In this document: piece after piece, positions 27,588 to 35,653 of the stretch | How positions within the stretch are numbered: position 1 is the stretch's first letter | Layout of the letters: each line of letters starts with the position of its first letter | DNA from: an uncultured Clostridia bacterium | GTDB lineage: Bacteria > Bacillota > Clostridia > Lachnospirales > Lachnospiraceae | Length of the DNA stretch: 64,000 nucleotides | Direction: 5' to 3' | Assembly (NCBI GenBank): GCA_946403295.1 | Contig: CAMIZL010000001.1 | Span: 248,001-312,000 of the forward strand | The notes under the pieces: model-generated | The model's input: the letters and a program-made list of their open reading frames with translations, nothing else | Databases searched by the model: none | Told to the model about the DNA's origin: nothing | Position numbers and translations under genes: made by a program

Positions 27588-27833
27588 ATGGAAGAAAGAG
27601 TTGCCGTTATCAGCATCATTGTTGAAGATCCTGACAGCGTGGAAGACCTTAACAGCCTTCTTCATGATTCTGCAAAATATGTGATCGGAAGGATGGGTAT
27701 ACCTTATCCCCAGAAGAACATCAACATTATCTCGATCGCTGTTGTTGCACCATCCGATAAGATCAATGCTCTGACAGGAGCGATCGGAAGACTTAAAGGT
27801 GTTACCTGTAAAGCCACTTACCAAAAGGCATGA
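27588..27833 (+). CDS. TM1266-family putative regulator of the iron-only hydrogenase system
   Basis: 81-residue ACT/ferredoxin-like alpha-beta protein of the TM1266 family, which occurs beside [FeFe]-hydrogenase maturation genes and is thought to regulate them. It shows the family pattern EERVAVISIIVEDP at the start and GRMGIPYPQKNINIISI in the middle. The start at 27588 follows AAAGGAAA; the frame's earlier Met lies inside the upstream hairpin. hydF occurs 6.6 kb downstream, with the nitrogenase-like operon between them. No hydE or hydG is in the window. Confidence 0.8.
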   Translation: MEERVAVISIIVEDPDSVEDLNSLLHDSAKYVIGRMGIPYPQKNINIISIAVVAPSDKINALTGAIGRLKGVTCKATYQKA

Positions 27834-27898
27834 AGCATTTTGCTCCGGCCCGTACAAATTAAAAATAACATCCCCCTGACACCGAAATGTATATCCTT

Positions 27899-27992
27899 GA
27901 GGTGAAAGATACGGAGCATTAAACTATAGATAGGACTTTAATCTTATCGCCGTATTTTCATCCCTGTCGGGTGGATTTAAGGCGGTTTTTTT
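27899..27992 (+). promoter_or_regulatory. Structured leader RNA (riboswitch- or attenuator-like) before the ABC/nitrogenase-like operon
   Basis: Stem A pairs GGTGAAAGATACGG (27901-27914) with 27950-27963, 13 bp with two single-base bulges, and encloses a hairpin GATAGGA/TCTTATC (27929-27935, 27942-27948). Alternative stem B pairs CGCC (27948-27951) with GGCG (27981-27984) and ATCC (27960-27963) with GGAT (27973-27976). Stem B occludes the Shine-Dalgarno AAGGCGG and is followed by seven T just before the ATG. Stems A and B share bases and cannot coexist, as expected of a ligand-controlled switch. I could not match it to a known riboswitch class. Confidence 0.5.
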
Positions 27993-29024
27993 ATGGCAGA
28001 AAAGATTAAAACATACGTAAAAGAGAGGCCCGGTGTCATCTCGAAGATCTTATTGATCTTTTTTCCCTTTGCAGTACTTATAGTCGGACTTGCTGTCGGA
28101 CGTATAGGTATAAGGATCGATGACGTTTTCGGGGCGATCGGAAGAATGATATCGGGACAGGAAGCCGCAGGGATGAATGATGTTGTCATCAGGTCCATGA
28201 GACTTCCCAGACTTTTGCTTGCGGCACTTGCCGGAGCGGGGCTGTCTGTGAGCGGGGCCATATTTCAAGGCCTGTTCTCAAACCCGCTTGCAACACCCGA
28301 TACACTGGGAGTGGCTTCGGGTTCGGGATTCGGCGCGGTTCTTGCTATGCTGATCGGTCTTAATATGACAGGCATCCAGCTTCTTGCCGTAGCATTCGGT
28401 ATACTGGCCGTTGTTATGACGGCACTTTTCGGAAAAGCAGCTCCCGAAGGAAGGATAAACATGGTCCTCGCCGGAATTATGGTGGGTTCACTCTTTTCGG
28501 CGCTTATATCTCTCGTTAAATTCACGGCTGATACGGAATCCCAGCTTCCGGCCATAACATACTGGCTCCTCGGAGGGATGGATTCGGCGGGTTATAAGAC
28601 GCTCGCGCTCGGTGCGCCGCCGATCATCATCTGCCTTATTTTCTTTTTCATGATCAGGTACAGAACAAACCTTCTTCCGCTTCACGAAGACGAAGCAAGA
28701 AGTATGGGTGTAAATATAAAGAAGCTCAGAGGTTTCTGCATAGTCGGAGCGACAATGATCACGGCATCCTGCGTTTCGATGTGCGGTCAGGTCGGATGGG
28801 TCGGACTTATTGTTCCTCATTTCTGCCGAATGCTTTTCGGAAGCAACAATGTGAAACTCATACCCGCATCCATAAGCGTCGGAGCCGGTTTCATGATGAT
28901 CGTGGATACGCTTGCGAGAACTGTTTCGCCCAAAGAGATCCCGATCTCGGTCCTCACGGCGATAATAGGTGCACCTTTCTTCATCCTTATGCTTCGTAAG
29001 CGCGGGGGTACATCCTTTAATTGA
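27993..29024 (+). CDS. FecCD/BtuC-type ABC transporter permease
   Basis: 343-residue permease with about ten membrane helices, of the family importing Fe3+-siderophores, heme, cobalamin and other metal chelates. Family marks include RLPRLLLAALAGAGLSVSGAIFQGLFSNPLATPDTLGV near residue 70-105 (cited in parts: RLPRLL, GAIFQ, NPLATPD, LGV), and the coupling segment GWVGLIVPHFCRML. It heads an operon with an ABC ATPase, nitrogenase-like genes and a binding lipoprotein. AAGGCGG precedes the ATG but can be buried in the leader RNA structure. Confidence 0.92.
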   Translation: MAEKIKTYVKERPGVISKILLIFFPFAVLIVGLAVGRIGIRIDDVFGAIGRMISGQEAAGMNDVVIRSMRLPRLLLAALAGAGLSVSGAIFQGLFSNPLATPDTLGVASGSGFGAVLAMLIGLNMTGIQLLAVAFGILAVVMTALFGKAAPEGRINMVLAGIMVGSLFSALISLVKFTADTESQLPAITYWLLGGMDSAGYKTLALGAPPIIICLIFFFMIRYRTNLLPLHEDEARSMGVNIKKLRGFCIVGATMITASCVSMCGQVGWVGLIVPHFCRMLFGSNNVKLIPASISVGAGFMMIVDTLARTVSPKEIPISVLTAIIGAPFFILMLRKRGGTSFN

Positions 29025-29084
29025 TTGCAAGCCTAAGTAAACAGATACGGGTTTACCGCATCTATTGAGAGGAGAATTTAGCTT

Positions 29085-29900
29085 ATGAGACTCACAGTAA
29101 GTCATGCATATTTTTCGTATGACAAGAACGGCGCTCCGTTACTCGAAGATATTTCTTTTGATCTGGCTTCCGGAGAAAAACTCGCGATCATGGGTCAAAA
29201 CGGTGCCGGAAAGACTACGCTTCTTCGCTGTTTGTGCGGATTCCTCAAGTGGGACAAAGGTACGGCAACCCTTGAAGGAGTAGACATAAGCTCGCAAAGC
29301 AGTGAAAAGCTTTTTAAAGTATTGTCATATGTACCCCAAAAAAGAGTTTTGCCTCCCGACATAAGCGTATATGACATGATCCTCATGGGACGTGCCGGCA
29401 ACATTTCGGTGTTCTCGCTTCCGGGAGCGGCAGACAAAGAAGCGGCGAACAAAGTGATCGACAGACTCGGACTCGGAAGTATCGCAAAAAAGAGCTGTAT
29501 GGCTTTAAGCGGAGGTCAATACCAAATGGTGCTCATAGCCCGTGCGATAGTCAATGATCCGAAAGTCATGATACTTGATGAACCCGAATCCAACCTCGAT
29601 TATCAAAATCAGCTCCTCGTTCTTGAAACTATAGATAAGCTTTCGAAAGACGGGATAACTTGTATCTTTAACACGCATTTTCCGGGAAATGCGGTCAGAT
29701 GGGCCGATAAAGCGCTTATGATCGCAATGGACGGCTCCTACGTCTATGATGACATCAAAAAAGTCATTACGGAAGAAAACATGAGAAGATTTTACGGTGT
29801 GGACGCATGCATAGGAACCATAAACGGTCCGTTCGGCGAATATACCGACATAATCCCCGTGAAAAGAAGCGATATGCAAAAAATGGCGACAAACAGATAA
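29085..29900 (+). CDS. ABC transporter ATP-binding protein (FecE/BtuD-type)
   Basis: 271-residue ABC ATPase: Walker A GQNGAGKTT, Q-loop region SYVPQKRV, signature LSGGQYQMV, Walker B VMILDEP followed by ESNLD, switch His in NTHFPGNA. It pairs with the upstream FecCD-type permease for import of a metal chelate. It is 60 bp after the permease and 15 bp before the NifH-like gene; the ATG follows GAGAGGAG. Confidence 0.92.
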   Translation: MRLTVSHAYFSYDKNGAPLLEDISFDLASGEKLAIMGQNGAGKTTLLRCLCGFLKWDKGTATLEGVDISSQSSEKLFKVLSYVPQKRVLPPDISVYDMILMGRAGNISVFSLPGAADKEAANKVIDRLGLGSIAKKSCMALSGGQYQMVLIARAIVNDPKVMILDEPESNLDYQNQLLVLETIDKLSKDGITCIFNTHFPGNAVRWADKALMIAMDGSYVYDDIKKVITEENMRRFYGVDACIGTINGPFGEYTDIIPVKRSDMQKMATNR

Positions 29901-29915
29901 AAGGACGGATAAAAC

Positions 29916-30665
29916 ATGAAAAAAATTGCTATCTACGGAAAAGGCGGTATCGGAAAGTCCACGACGGTTGCGAACATGGCTGCGGCGCTTGCGTTATGCG
30001 GCAAAAAAGTCATGCAGATCGGATGTGATCCGAAAGCGGATTCGACCTCACTTTTGAGAGGTGGTTCGATCGAAGGAACGATACTTGACCTTTCGCGCGA
30101 AAAAGGGAACAACATCACACTTGACGAGATGGTCACGGAAGGATTTGCGGGCACTTTATGTGTTGAAGCCGGCGGTCCGAAACCGGGGACGGGATGTGCC
30201 GGAAGAGGCATCATTATCGCATTTGACAAGCTTGCCGAGAAAGGCGCATATGATGTCTATAAACCCGATGTCGTATTTTATGACGTCCTCGGAGACGTAG
30301 TTTGCGGCGGATTTACGATGCCCATGAGAGGCGGTTATGCCGATGCCGTGTATGTCATAACATCGGGAGAGAACATGGCTATACATGCCGCTGCAAATAT
30401 CGCAATGGCAGTTGAAAGTTTCCACGGACGCGGATACGCAAAACTCGGCGGTATCATCCTCAACAAAAGAGATGTTGACCGGGAGCTTGAAAAGGTGGAA
30501 GAACTTGCAAAGGATTTCAATACGTCGATAACCGGCATTATTGAACACAGTCCGCTTACCGCACTTGCCGCTGAGCAGGGCAAAACGGTAACGCAGGCTT
30601 TTCCCGACAGTCCCGAAGCACTTGTTTATAAGAATCTTGCACTTAAGATCCTCGAGGAGGCCTGA
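29916..30665 (+). CDS. NifH-like nitrogenase-family reductase (Fe protein)
   Basis: 249-residue NifH/BchL/CfbC-family ATPase that forms a homodimer around one [4Fe-4S] cluster and delivers electrons with ATP hydrolysis. P-loop GKGGIGKST is at residues 8-16. The cluster ligands are conserved: C94 in GTGCAGRG and C130 in VVCGGFTMP. Length is shorter than classical NifH (about 275-295), mainly at the C-terminus. It lies between an ABC ATPase and NifD/NifK-like genes, not beside nifDKENB, and no nifB, nifE/N or molybdenum genes are seen, so nitrogen fixation is unlikely. It should serve the adjacent component. Confidence 0.92.
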   Translation: MKKIAIYGKGGIGKSTTVANMAAALALCGKKVMQIGCDPKADSTSLLRGGSIEGTILDLSREKGNNITLDEMVTEGFAGTLCVEAGGPKPGTGCAGRGIIIAFDKLAEKGAYDVYKPDVVFYDVLGDVVCGGFTMPMRGGYADAVYVITSGENMAIHAAANIAMAVESFHGRGYAKLGGIILNKRDVDRELEKVEELAKDFNTSITGIIEHSPLTALAAEQGKTVTQAFPDSPEALVYKNLALKILEEA

Positions 30666-30668
30666 TAT

Positions 30669-31922
30669 ATGCTTAAACCAACCGGACTTGAATACAGTGT
30701 CCCCGCGCGGGGCGGATGGACGATCGTTCATGTGGGAATGCTTGTCCCCGAAGCACATGAGATATTTGTCTGTGCCGCAGGATGCTTAAGAGGGGTCGTC
30801 CTTTCGGCAGCCGAGATGAATCTTACAGACAGGTTCTCCACGGTAGCGATAGAAGAACACAATGTTACGGACGGTGATATGGAAGATCTTCTTATCGAAG
30901 GAGTATCGGATATCCTGAACAGGCTAAAAAAGAGACCTCCCTGTGTTCTTATATATACGAGCTGCATCCATCACTTCATGGGTACCGATCTGGATGATTG
31001 TTTCAGGGTACTGAGAGATCGGTATCCCGACGTTGATTTTGTCGATTGTTACATGACTCCCACCATGCGTAAAAGTACGCTCAATCCCGACAAGATGATG
31101 CGTAAACGTTTATATGCAGCGATCGATCCTTTGCCGACAAATGAAGACGAAGTGCTTTTGTGCGGTAATTGTTTTGCCCTGACCGAAAACAACGATATCA
31201 AAGTACTTGTAAAAAAGGCAGGCAAAAAACTATTTGAGCTTCCTTTGATCGATAATTATGCAGATTACAAAAAGCTCGGAAGCTCGGGGCTTATCATTTC
31301 CAATCTCGGAGTGGCTAAAGATGCCGCCGACGAACTTGCGGCCAAACTCAAGATCAAGAGTCTTCAGATACCTTTTTCGTTCGGATATAAAGAGATTTAT
31401 GATAATCTTAAAAAACTCGCCGGCGTACTCTGTACGACATATGATTCGTATGATGAAGACAGAGAGCGCGCGGATCTTGCTTTAAAGAAAGCAAAAGAGA
31501 TCATAGGCGACACAAAGATAGCTGTAGACGGCATGATAACAACAAGGCCTTTTTCTCTTGCAAGACTTCTTTACGAGCACGGATTTAATGTCGGTTTGAT
31601 ATATTCGGATTCGGCTGCGGGTGAAGAAGAAGACTTTGAATGGTTAAAGGCAAACGTTAAAGGTCTTGAGAACGAAAAATGCATCAGCCCCGATATGCGT
31701 ACATATAAATATGACGCTGATGGGAAAATACTTGCTCTCGGGCAGAAGGCAGCATATTTTACGCAGACCCCGTATTTCGTTGACATGGTAGAAAACGGGC
31801 CGTTATACGGATTTGACGGGATCGTTGAGCTTTCAAAAATGATGACCGAAAGCTTCCTTACCGAAAAGGATCTCAAAAAGACTCTTGATATCAAAGGATG
31901 GGGGTGCGACAGCTGCATATGA
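30669..31922 (+). CDS. NifD/component 1-like oxidoreductase subunit
   Basis: 417-residue protein of the nitrogenase component 1 family (NifD/NifE/BchN/CfbD-like). Cysteines where P-cluster-type ligands are expected: C35/C39 in FVCAAGCLRG and C99 in YTSCIHHFMGTD; C92 is also near. A CxxC-like end (GWGCDSCI) closes the protein. It is shorter than NifD (about 480-540). The FeMo-cofactor Cys/His environment cannot be identified with confidence. It starts 3 bp after the NifH-like gene and overlaps the NifK-like gene by 4 bp (ATGA), implying equal synthesis of a heteromeric complex. Substrate unknown; reduction of a tetrapyrrole or metal chelate is possible. Confidence 0.85.
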   Translation: MLKPTGLEYSVPARGGWTIVHVGMLVPEAHEIFVCAAGCLRGVVLSAAEMNLTDRFSTVAIEEHNVTDGDMEDLLIEGVSDILNRLKKRPPCVLIYTSCIHHFMGTDLDDCFRVLRDRYPDVDFVDCYMTPTMRKSTLNPDKMMRKRLYAAIDPLPTNEDEVLLCGNCFALTENNDIKVLVKKAGKKLFELPLIDNYADYKKLGSSGLIISNLGVAKDAADELAAKLKIKSLQIPFSFGYKEIYDNLKKLAGVLCTTYDSYDEDRERADLALKKAKEIIGDTKIAVDGMITTRPFSLARLLYEHGFNVGLIYSDSAAGEEEDFEWLKANVKGLENEKCISPDMRTYKYDADGKILALGQKAAYFTQTPYFVDMVENGPLYGFDGIVELSKMMTESFLTEKDLKKTLDIKGWGCDSCI

Positions 31923-33043
31923 AACAGGCCAGAAAAGTACTTTCTACATATTCATCGGATACATTCGGAGTTATCAGTGCCCTTTACGGTCTCGGCGGCC
32001 TTTTGGTCATGCATGATGCATCGGGATGTAATTCGACATTTACGACACATGACGAACCGCGCTGGTACGGAGATGACGGACTTGTGTTCGTATCGGCGGT
32101 AACGGAGGAAGAAGCTGTCATGGGAACCGCGGGAGACAGGCTTGCCGCTGACATGATCGAGGCATGCGGACATTTCCGTCCGAATTTTACCGCTATCGCT
32201 TCGACTCCTATTCCCTGGATGACAGGCAGCGATATCGATCTTACCGCGGCAGAGATAGAAGAAAAGACTTCCGTACCATCTTTCGGTTTTGACGTCAGCG
32301 GTATGAGATCGTATGAAGCGGGAGCGAGCCTTGCGTTCCTTGCGCTTGCAAAACGTTTTTGCACGGCTCCGAAACAAACGATCAAGGGAACAGTAAATAT
32401 TCTCGGTGCAACATATCTGGATCTCGAAGAAGAACAGTACGACCATATAAAAGAGTTGATAGAGAGTAACGGCATGAGCGTACTGTCGTCATGGTCGATG
32501 AAAGGCCGCTTCGAGGATATAAAAAAGGCCGTAAACGCCGAAGTGTCCGTTGTTGTTTCGGTTACCGGCATAGACGCCGCGAAATATCTTTACGAACACT
32601 ATAATATCCCCTACGTGATCGGACTTCCTTGCGGTCCCGTTACCGACAAAGCTTTACTTAACGCATTAAAAGAAGCGGCAGAAGGACACAGATGCATAAC
32701 CGTTTTTGAAGATATTGTTTCGTCAAGAGATGCAACCGATGTGGTTATCGGTGAGCCCGTTGCCGCAAGGACACTTGCCATGGAAAGATCTCTGTCGAAA
32801 AAAAACGACATCACTTCAAACGGCAAAGCCTGTGTCAGAGTGATATCACCGATCGCAGACAGCCCTTACGACGCAATGCTCATGAGCTCGGGCGATATCG
32901 TTTCAACCGACGAAACCGAGATAGAAGAAGAGCTTTCAAAATGTAAAAAGATATACGCCGACGGATTATACAGATTTGTATGCCCCGAAAACGCCGAACT
33001 CATAAAGGTCCATCACAGGGCATACTCCGGAAGGATCATGTGA
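31919..33043 (+). CDS. NifK/component 1-like oxidoreductase subunit
   Basis: 374-residue second component 1-family subunit. One P-cluster-type cysteine is kept, C37 in MHDASGCNSTF. The position of the third NifK cysteine has no Cys (region IASTPIPWMTGSDID), although the following GSDI matches the family's GDDI. The start at 31919 is chosen because it overlaps the NifD-like stop as ATGA; the frame's earlier Met at 31898 is possible. With the NifD-like subunit it should form an alpha2beta2 enzyme receiving electrons from the NifH-like protein. Identity as NifK-, NifN- or BchB-like cannot be settled by eye. Confidence 0.82.
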   Translation: MKQARKVLSTYSSDTFGVISALYGLGGLLVMHDASGCNSTFTTHDEPRWYGDDGLVFVSAVTEEEAVMGTAGDRLAADMIEACGHFRPNFTAIASTPIPWMTGSDIDLTAAEIEEKTSVPSFGFDVSGMRSYEAGASLAFLALAKRFCTAPKQTIKGTVNILGATYLDLEEEQYDHIKELIESNGMSVLSSWSMKGRFEDIKKAVNAEVSVVVSVTGIDAAKYLYEHYNIPYVIGLPCGPVTDKALLNALKEAAEGHRCITVFEDIVSSRDATDVVIGEPVAARTLAMERSLSKKNDITSNGKACVRVISPIADSPYDAMLMSSGDIVSTDETEIEEELSKCKKIYADGLYRFVCPENAELIKVHHRAYSGRIM

Positions 33044-33122
33044 TATCGGATTCCTTATGATAATAAAGGGAAAAAAGTTTATAAATGCCTTATTACGAAT
33101 GAGGGTAAATCATATTGTAAAA

Positions 33123-33137
33123 ATGCGTAAAACGCAT
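33123..33137 (+). promoter_or_regulatory. Inverted repeat upstream of the binding-protein gene
   Basis: Perfect ATGCGT-AAA-ACGCAT in the 129-bp gap between the NifK-like gene and the lipoprotein gene. It may be an operator; no convincing promoter spacing was found around it. Confidence 0.35.
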
Positions 33138-33172
33138 GAACTATATAAAAAAAGACAGGAGAGTATGAGATC

Positions 33173-34288
33173 ATGAAAAAAATAATCGCAATTATGCTTA
33201 TATGCGCTATGACAATCGCTTCTTTAAGCGCATGCGGCAGCACGGAAAAAGGAGCCGATGATTCGGGGTACAGAACGGTGACCGATCATCTCGGCATAGA
33301 GGTAAAGGTTCCGAAAGATGTAAAAAGAATAGCGGTAACTAATATATTCCCTATCCCTTCGGTTCTTTGTGTTTTCTTCAACACCTCAGAAAAGATCGTC
33401 GAAATGGCTCCCGCCAGCATGACGGCCGCTAAGAATTCTCTTCTCGGCAAGCTTTATCCCAATCTGTTAAATGTTGACACATCGGCAGTTGACGGAGATG
33501 ATGTCAATATCGAAGAGCTCATAAAGCAGCAGCCCGATCTTGTTATATACAGCGCTTCGACACCCGCACTCGGTGAAAAACTCAGGAATGCCGGCCTTGC
33601 AGCAGTCGCACTTTCGGTAAATAAATGGGATTATGATTGTATAGAGACACTCAATCACTGGCTCGAAGTCCTTAAGGAGATATTCCCCGAGGAAGCGACC
33701 GACAGATGTGAAAAAGTCAAAAAATACAGTGAAGAAGCTTTAAAACTTGTTAACGAACGTGTCGGAAATCTAAGCGACGAAGAAAAAGCACGTGTATTCG
33801 TTCTTTTCCAGTACAGCGATTCATCTATCGTTTCGTCCGGCAGGAATTTCTTCGGAGAATGGTGGGCTACGGCGGCAGGTGCAAAGAATGTTGCCGAAGA
33901 ACTCGACAAAGACAATTCGGTGCCCGTTACGCTTGAACAGATATATAAATGGAATCCCGATACGATCCTTATCACAAACTTTAACAAGTATTATCCCGAG
34001 GATCTTTATAACAACACGGTAGGAAATTATGACTGGTCGCAGATCGATGCCGTAAAGAACAAGAGAGCATTTAAGATGCCTCTCGGAATGTACCGTTCTT
34101 ATACACCCGGTATCGATACACCCGTCACATTAAAATGGATGGCAAAAACAATTTATCCTTCTCTCTTTGAAGATATTGACATAATTCAGGAAACGGTTGA
34201 TTATTATAAAGAGATATTTAACGTTGATCTGACCGCCGACGAAGCACGTTCGATATTTGAACCCAGTGCATCGGCAGGAGTTTTCTGA
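33173..34288 (+). CDS. Metal-chelate ABC transporter substrate-binding lipoprotein
   Basis: 371-residue periplasmic-binding-type lipoprotein of the FecB/BtuF class (helical-backbone, PBP2-like). Signal peptide 1-20 with lipobox SLSAC, acylated C21. The start of the mature domain, TVTDHLGIEVKVPKDVKRIAV, is typical (cited in part: VTDHLG). A hydrophobic/aromatic stretch GRNFFGEWWATAAGAKN and later MYRSYTPG may line the ligand site. It should deliver a chelated metal or tetrapyrrole to the permease at 27993. It sits 129 bp after the NifK-like gene, completing the transporter at the far end of the operon. The ligand is not determined. Confidence 0.88.
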   Translation: MKKIIAIMLICAMTIASLSACGSTEKGADDSGYRTVTDHLGIEVKVPKDVKRIAVTNIFPIPSVLCVFFNTSEKIVEMAPASMTAAKNSLLGKLYPNLLNVDTSAVDGDDVNIEELIKQQPDLVIYSASTPALGEKLRNAGLAAVALSVNKWDYDCIETLNHWLEVLKEIFPEEATDRCEKVKKYSEEALKLVNERVGNLSDEEKARVFVLFQYSDSSIVSSGRNFFGEWWATAAGAKNVAEELDKDNSVPVTLEQIYKWNPDTILITNFNKYYPEDLYNNTVGNYDWSQIDAVKNKRAFKMPLGMYRSYTPGIDTPVTLKWMAKTIYPSLFEDIDIIQETVDYYKEIFNVDLTADEARSIFEPSASAGVF

Positions 34289-34390
34289 TATAATCAGATA
34301 CAGATAATAAATACAGATGCCAAATGACGTATGCCAATGGATGGATTCCAAAGACATGATTCGGACGAATCGCGTCGGAAAGGAGTATTT

Positions 34391-35653
34391 ATGGGCTTAA
34401 ATGACACTTCTTCTGCACAAAGGATAAAGATTTCGTTTCTGGGATGCACAAATGCCGGAAAATCAAGCCTTGTAAATGCCGTTACGGGTCAGGAAGTGGC
34501 GCTTGTTTCGGAGATCAAAGGAACAACGACCGATCCTGTGGGAAAATCCATGGAGATCCTTCCGCTCGGACCCGTTGTGCTCTATGATACTCCCGGATTT
34601 GACGACAAAACGGAACTCGGAGAGAAGAGAGTTGCAAGAACAAAGAGAGCGATGACGAACACCGACATAGGCGTTATTGTTGTCGATGCTTCAAACGGAA
34701 TCACACTTTCGGATGAGGAACTTATCAGGGTACTTGTAGGCAGCAAGATCCCGTTTATCGTTGCTTTCAACAAAGAAGACCTTTGTAACGGTGAGGACCG
34801 CGTTGCTCTCGGTAAAAGGCTCGACGAGATTTCTTCACTCATGGAGATCAAGCCGATCAATAGAGTGTTCGTGAGCGCCACAAGCATGAAAGGTATCACA
34901 GACCTTAAGATCGCCGTATCCGGTCTGCTTCCCGATGTCAAAAAAGACACCAAGGTTGTTGTGGATCTTCTCAAAAAAGGTGATGTGGCTGTTCTTGTAT
35001 GCCCGATCGACGAATCAGCACCCAAGGACAGGATGATCCTTCCTCAGGCTCATACCATACGTGAGACCATAGAATACGGTATAAGCGCTGTCGTCACAAC
35101 GGACAAAGGACTTAAGGACACACTCGACAGTCTTAAGGCTGCTCCTTCAATCGTAATAACGGATTCTCAAGCGCTTATGGCGATAAAGGACATTGTGCCC
35201 GACGAGGTGCCGCTCACTACGTTTTCAATCCTTTTTGCCAGATACAAAGGCTTCCTTACCGAAGCGGCGCTCGGAATAAATGCCGCGAAGGATCTTCACG
35301 ACGGTGCAAAGATACTAGTTTGCGAAGGCTGCACGCATCACAGACAATGTAACGATATCGGAACAGTAAAGCTTCCGAAAGCGATCAAAAAGCTTACCGG
35401 AAAAGATTTTGTTTACGAATATACAAGCGGGCAGGGCTTCCCCGAAGACCTTTCCGCCTACAGTATGCTTGTTCATTGCGGAGCATGTATGGTTAGCGAC
35501 AAAGAAGTTGCATACAGGCTCGGAAAAGCACAGGAATATAATATTCCGTTTACGAACTACGGAATCACTCTTGCAATGGCTTCGGGAACCCTTGAGAGAA
35601 CGCTTCGCATATTCCCGAATCTTCATGATCAGATATTTGGGGGAGGTTTGTAA
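34391..35653 (+). CDS. hydF: [FeFe]-hydrogenase maturation GTPase HydF
   Basis: 420-residue HydF, the scaffold that assembles the 2Fe subcluster before transfer to hydrogenase. N-terminal GTPase domain: GCTNAGKSS, DTPGFDD, NKEDL. C-terminal cluster domain: CTHHRQC and HCGAC, the CxH...HCxxC ligand set of HydF. The start at 34391 follows GGAAAGGAG; an earlier in-frame Met at 34331 lacks a site. It overlaps the next gene by one base. HydE and HydG are expected elsewhere in the genome. Its position after the nitrogenase-like operon is unusual. Confidence 0.95.
   Translation: MGLNDTSSAQRIKISFLGCTNAGKSSLVNAVTGQEVALVSEIKGTTTDPVGKSMEILPLGPVVLYDTPGFDDKTELGEKRVARTKRAMTNTDIGVIVVDASNGITLSDEELIRVLVGSKIPFIVAFNKEDLCNGEDRVALGKRLDEISSLMEIKPINRVFVSATSMKGITDLKIAVSGLLPDVKKDTKVVVDLLKKGDVAVLVCPIDESAPKDRMILPQAHTIRETIEYGISAVVTTDKGLKDTLDSLKAAPSIVITDSQALMAIKDIVPDEVPLTTFSILFARYKGFLTEAALGINAAKDLHDGAKILVCEGCTHHRQCNDIGTVKLPKAIKKLTGKDFVYEYTSGQGFPEDLSAYSMLVHCGACMVSDKEVAYRLGKAQEYNIPFTNYGITLAMASGTLERTLRIFPNLHDQIFGGGL

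Noticed and set aside
27899-27992. Cobalamin riboswitch
   Set aside because: A GGTGAAA stretch is present, but the conserved GCCACTG box and B12-box layout are not.
29916-33043. Classical nitrogen-fixing nitrogenase
   Set aside because: No nifB, nifE/N or nifV, subunits too short, and P-cluster cysteines incomplete in the NifK-like subunit.
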